64,000 nt of DNA, taken from contig NW_022098031.1 in the NCBI RefSeq assembly GCF_002288925.2, positions 9,284,354 through 9,348,353 on the forward strand, in the 5' to 3' direction. This stretch comes from Delphinapterus leucas. Lineage: Eukaryota > Chordata > Mammalia > Artiodactyla > Monodontidae. Positions 62,103 through 64,000 of this stretch are shown here, in pieces. Numbering within the stretch: position 1 is the stretch's first letter; every line of letters starts with the position of its first letter. The notes under the pieces are model-generated. The model did not search any database. It saw nothing but the letters and a program-made list of their open reading frames with translations, and was not told where the DNA came from. The position numbers and the translations under genes are program-made.

Positions 62103-63598
62103 TTTAAAAGACCACTTAAAAAACAAATATAAATGTGCTAGCTGACTGACATATTTTCTGTTAAGAAATAAAAATAAATCAGGTAAAGTAAGTGAAACAT
62201 TCTTAAATGATTACATTTCATAGCATTAACTAGTTATGTTTTATTCTTGTAAGAATATTTTTTAATAGGGGGTTTTTAAAAGTAAATCGTTAGCTAATCT
62301 TTTTCACTTCTTGTGATATTGAATATATATTCCTTCCACAGTTACAGAATTTTAAAAGAACCATTGCTTTTAAAAGATAGTTTACAAGAAGATGATTACT
62401 AAATATTTACAATAATTCTCAAACAACTTTACATTTTTACTGTGATGTCCAATTCTAAATGAAGTAGTTAGAACCTTTAGTCATAATCAATAAAGGTGTT
62501 TTAAAAACACTACCTAAAATAGAGGTAACCACAGTATTTCGTAAAACACTTGTATTTTGGTATGAGTAAAGTTAGTTCCTGTTGGCTTCTAGATTTTAAA
62601 AGTTGCTACATCTGCTATACCTTTGACTGGTAAAGGTGGTCCTGAAGGAATATTATCCTCAAAACCTTCTCTTATCCTTTTAATGAAGCAGCCTACAATT
62701 AGGAAATAACTCTTCGTAAGCATAACCTACGTAAGTGGGCACAGAACAGTTAAATGGCAAAACCCAGAAAAACAGCCAATTGATCACTTACAAACTCAGC
62801 AGCTGCCCCTGAGGAGATGTTTAATAGTATATCACAAAAAGAAATCATAAAACATAACGCTTCTAATAGTAAGGAAGACCTTTTCTGGTAGCCTTATCCC
62901 AATAACTAGTTTTTCCTGCTAAAAGCCAAGGAATCTTATTTTTAAAAAACAAAACAAAAACCTCTTAACTATAGTAGCAGAGGGAAGAGAAGGCCTCTAT
63001 TTTGAATGAACCAACACCACACATATTATTATACTTTAAGATGAAGAACTTGCATGTATCTATGTCATTCCTTATGGAAACAAAAATTACGAAAAGGAGA
63101 AAGAAGGGAGGGAGGGAGGATCCAAACGAGGTTTCTCAGACTAGTCCTGTGAGATATTGGTAAATATTCTGTGAAAAAAAGGATTCCATTGTAAAGTAAG
63201 CGTAAGAGTTAAACCAAGTAAAAGAAGTTTCATTATTGCAATGTTTGTTGGGATTTTTAATATGCAAATATGTGTTCTAAGTGCCTTAGGTTTTTTTAAA
63301 TTGAAGACTTCAGTTAATACCTCACAAAACCATGAACCATCTAACTACATTTAAGAAAATACTGTACCTGAAAGGCTGAATTTTGAGTTCCTGTAAACAG
63401 AGATAGAGGATTCTCTACCATCAACTTTGTTATAAGGAATTGGCATGGGATTTGAATGGGCTGTCATAGATGTTTCGAACAGGATCAAATAAGAGATATT
63501 TCTTTTATCCACCTAAGAGTAAGATTTACCAGTACCTTAAGCAGGGACTGGCAACATTTAACATCACAACAATACTATGCTTATAGCTGAATATTTTT

Positions 63599-63645
63599 AT
63601 AGACACATTTAGACACATTTTAGACACATATAGACACATTTATAG
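63599..63645 (+). repeat. Short tandem repeat of about 11 bp (tagacacattt)
   Basis: Four imperfect units of tagacacattt in a row, one of them shortened, with 'tatagac' variants. Confidence 0.75.
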
Positions 63646-64000
63646 CATATTGAATGGGAGTTTTCCCATTGCCCTATAATTGTGATTATGCCCCCAAAAT
63701 GAAAATGAAATGCATGAATTCTCCACACTGTAAATTAAAATAACTTTAATCTCATAATATTAAATGAGTAGTGTCACAACCAGCCCTATCACCACTACCA
63801 CCGCCATTCCTGTCCACTCTTAGTCAAAAAAAAATGAGAGATTGAGAGGAGGCATGTTAGAGAAAGCAATCTTCATAGACAAGCTATTTCAAATATGCAA
63901 TATGGGGTGTAAAGTGCTCAAAGAGACTCATTTCTAAAGATGGGATTTATAAAGAAGGGAGACATTTCTCTGTTGGATGTTTGCTTGGCCACGGAACTTG

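Larger units (their letters stand above)
50824..64000. other. Intergenic region upstream of CNOT2
   Basis: There is no recognisable gene on the promoter-distal side. The region carries SINEs at 52068, 55259, 56170 and 61645, L2 and MIR relics, MLT1-type LTRs at 56305 and 57537, an L1-like fragment at 54775 and an L1 3' end at 61531. About 50830-52060, 52210-52945, 57910-60000 and 62110-64000 show only unique AT-rich DNA apart from simple repeats. In human the neighbour on this side of CNOT2 is MYRFL, roughly 0.3 Mb away, so absence of its exons is expected. Confidence 0.6.

Noticed and set aside
50824..64000. Exons of a neighbouring upstream gene such as MYRFL
   Set aside because: None recognised. 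The expected distance from CNOT2 in human is a few hundred kb.

Overview
The window is vertebrate nuclear DNA. Most of it is intronic and intergenic sequence packed with interspersed repeats. The many tRNA-derived CHR/Bov-tA-type SINEs include the short form whose body runs through 'ctgagcctgcg' and 'gagaggcccgcgtaccgc' before an A-rich tail. I associate that form with whales and dolphins. With artiodactyl-type L1 3' ends and no BovB seen, this suggests a cetacean genome. The species call is inference.

I could tie one protein-coding gene to the sequence: CNOT2, on the minus strand, which encodes a non-catalytic subunit of the CCR4-NOT deadenylase. Its first coding exon is at about 8440-8512. 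It encodes the N-terminus MVRTDGHTLSEKRNYQ and ends at a clean GTAAGA donor. Its promoter and first exon lie in a TATA-less CpG island at about 49640-50720, with a YY1-type AAGATGGCG element and an exon 1 donor (GTGAGT) at 50178. Layout on the + strand: 1-8439 is intron 2, with later exons beyond the left edge; 8440-8512 is exon 2; 8513-50178 is intron 1 (about 41.7 kb); 50179 to about 50260 is exon 1; 50261-64000 is the upstream intergenic side. A possible spliced divergent transcript starts from the same island on the + strand.

The rest is layered repeats. They include 5'-truncated L1 3' ends with target-site duplications, older L1M fragments, L2 and MIR relics, and MLT1-type LTRs. There is also a solo ERV1-like LTR inside a Tigger element, several hAT/Tigger DNA transposon remnants, about 23 SINEs and a few microsatellites. 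Nearly all open reading frames in the window are translations of these repeats or of the GC-rich island.

I found no previously undescribed system. The points most worth a second look are: an in-frame ATG at the end of exon 1 that would add ten residues to CNOT2; a SINE that appears to have carried along 3' flanking sequence; three SINEs stacked at one site; the candidate divergent exon; and long G-runs on the CNOT2 coding strand just inside intron 1.
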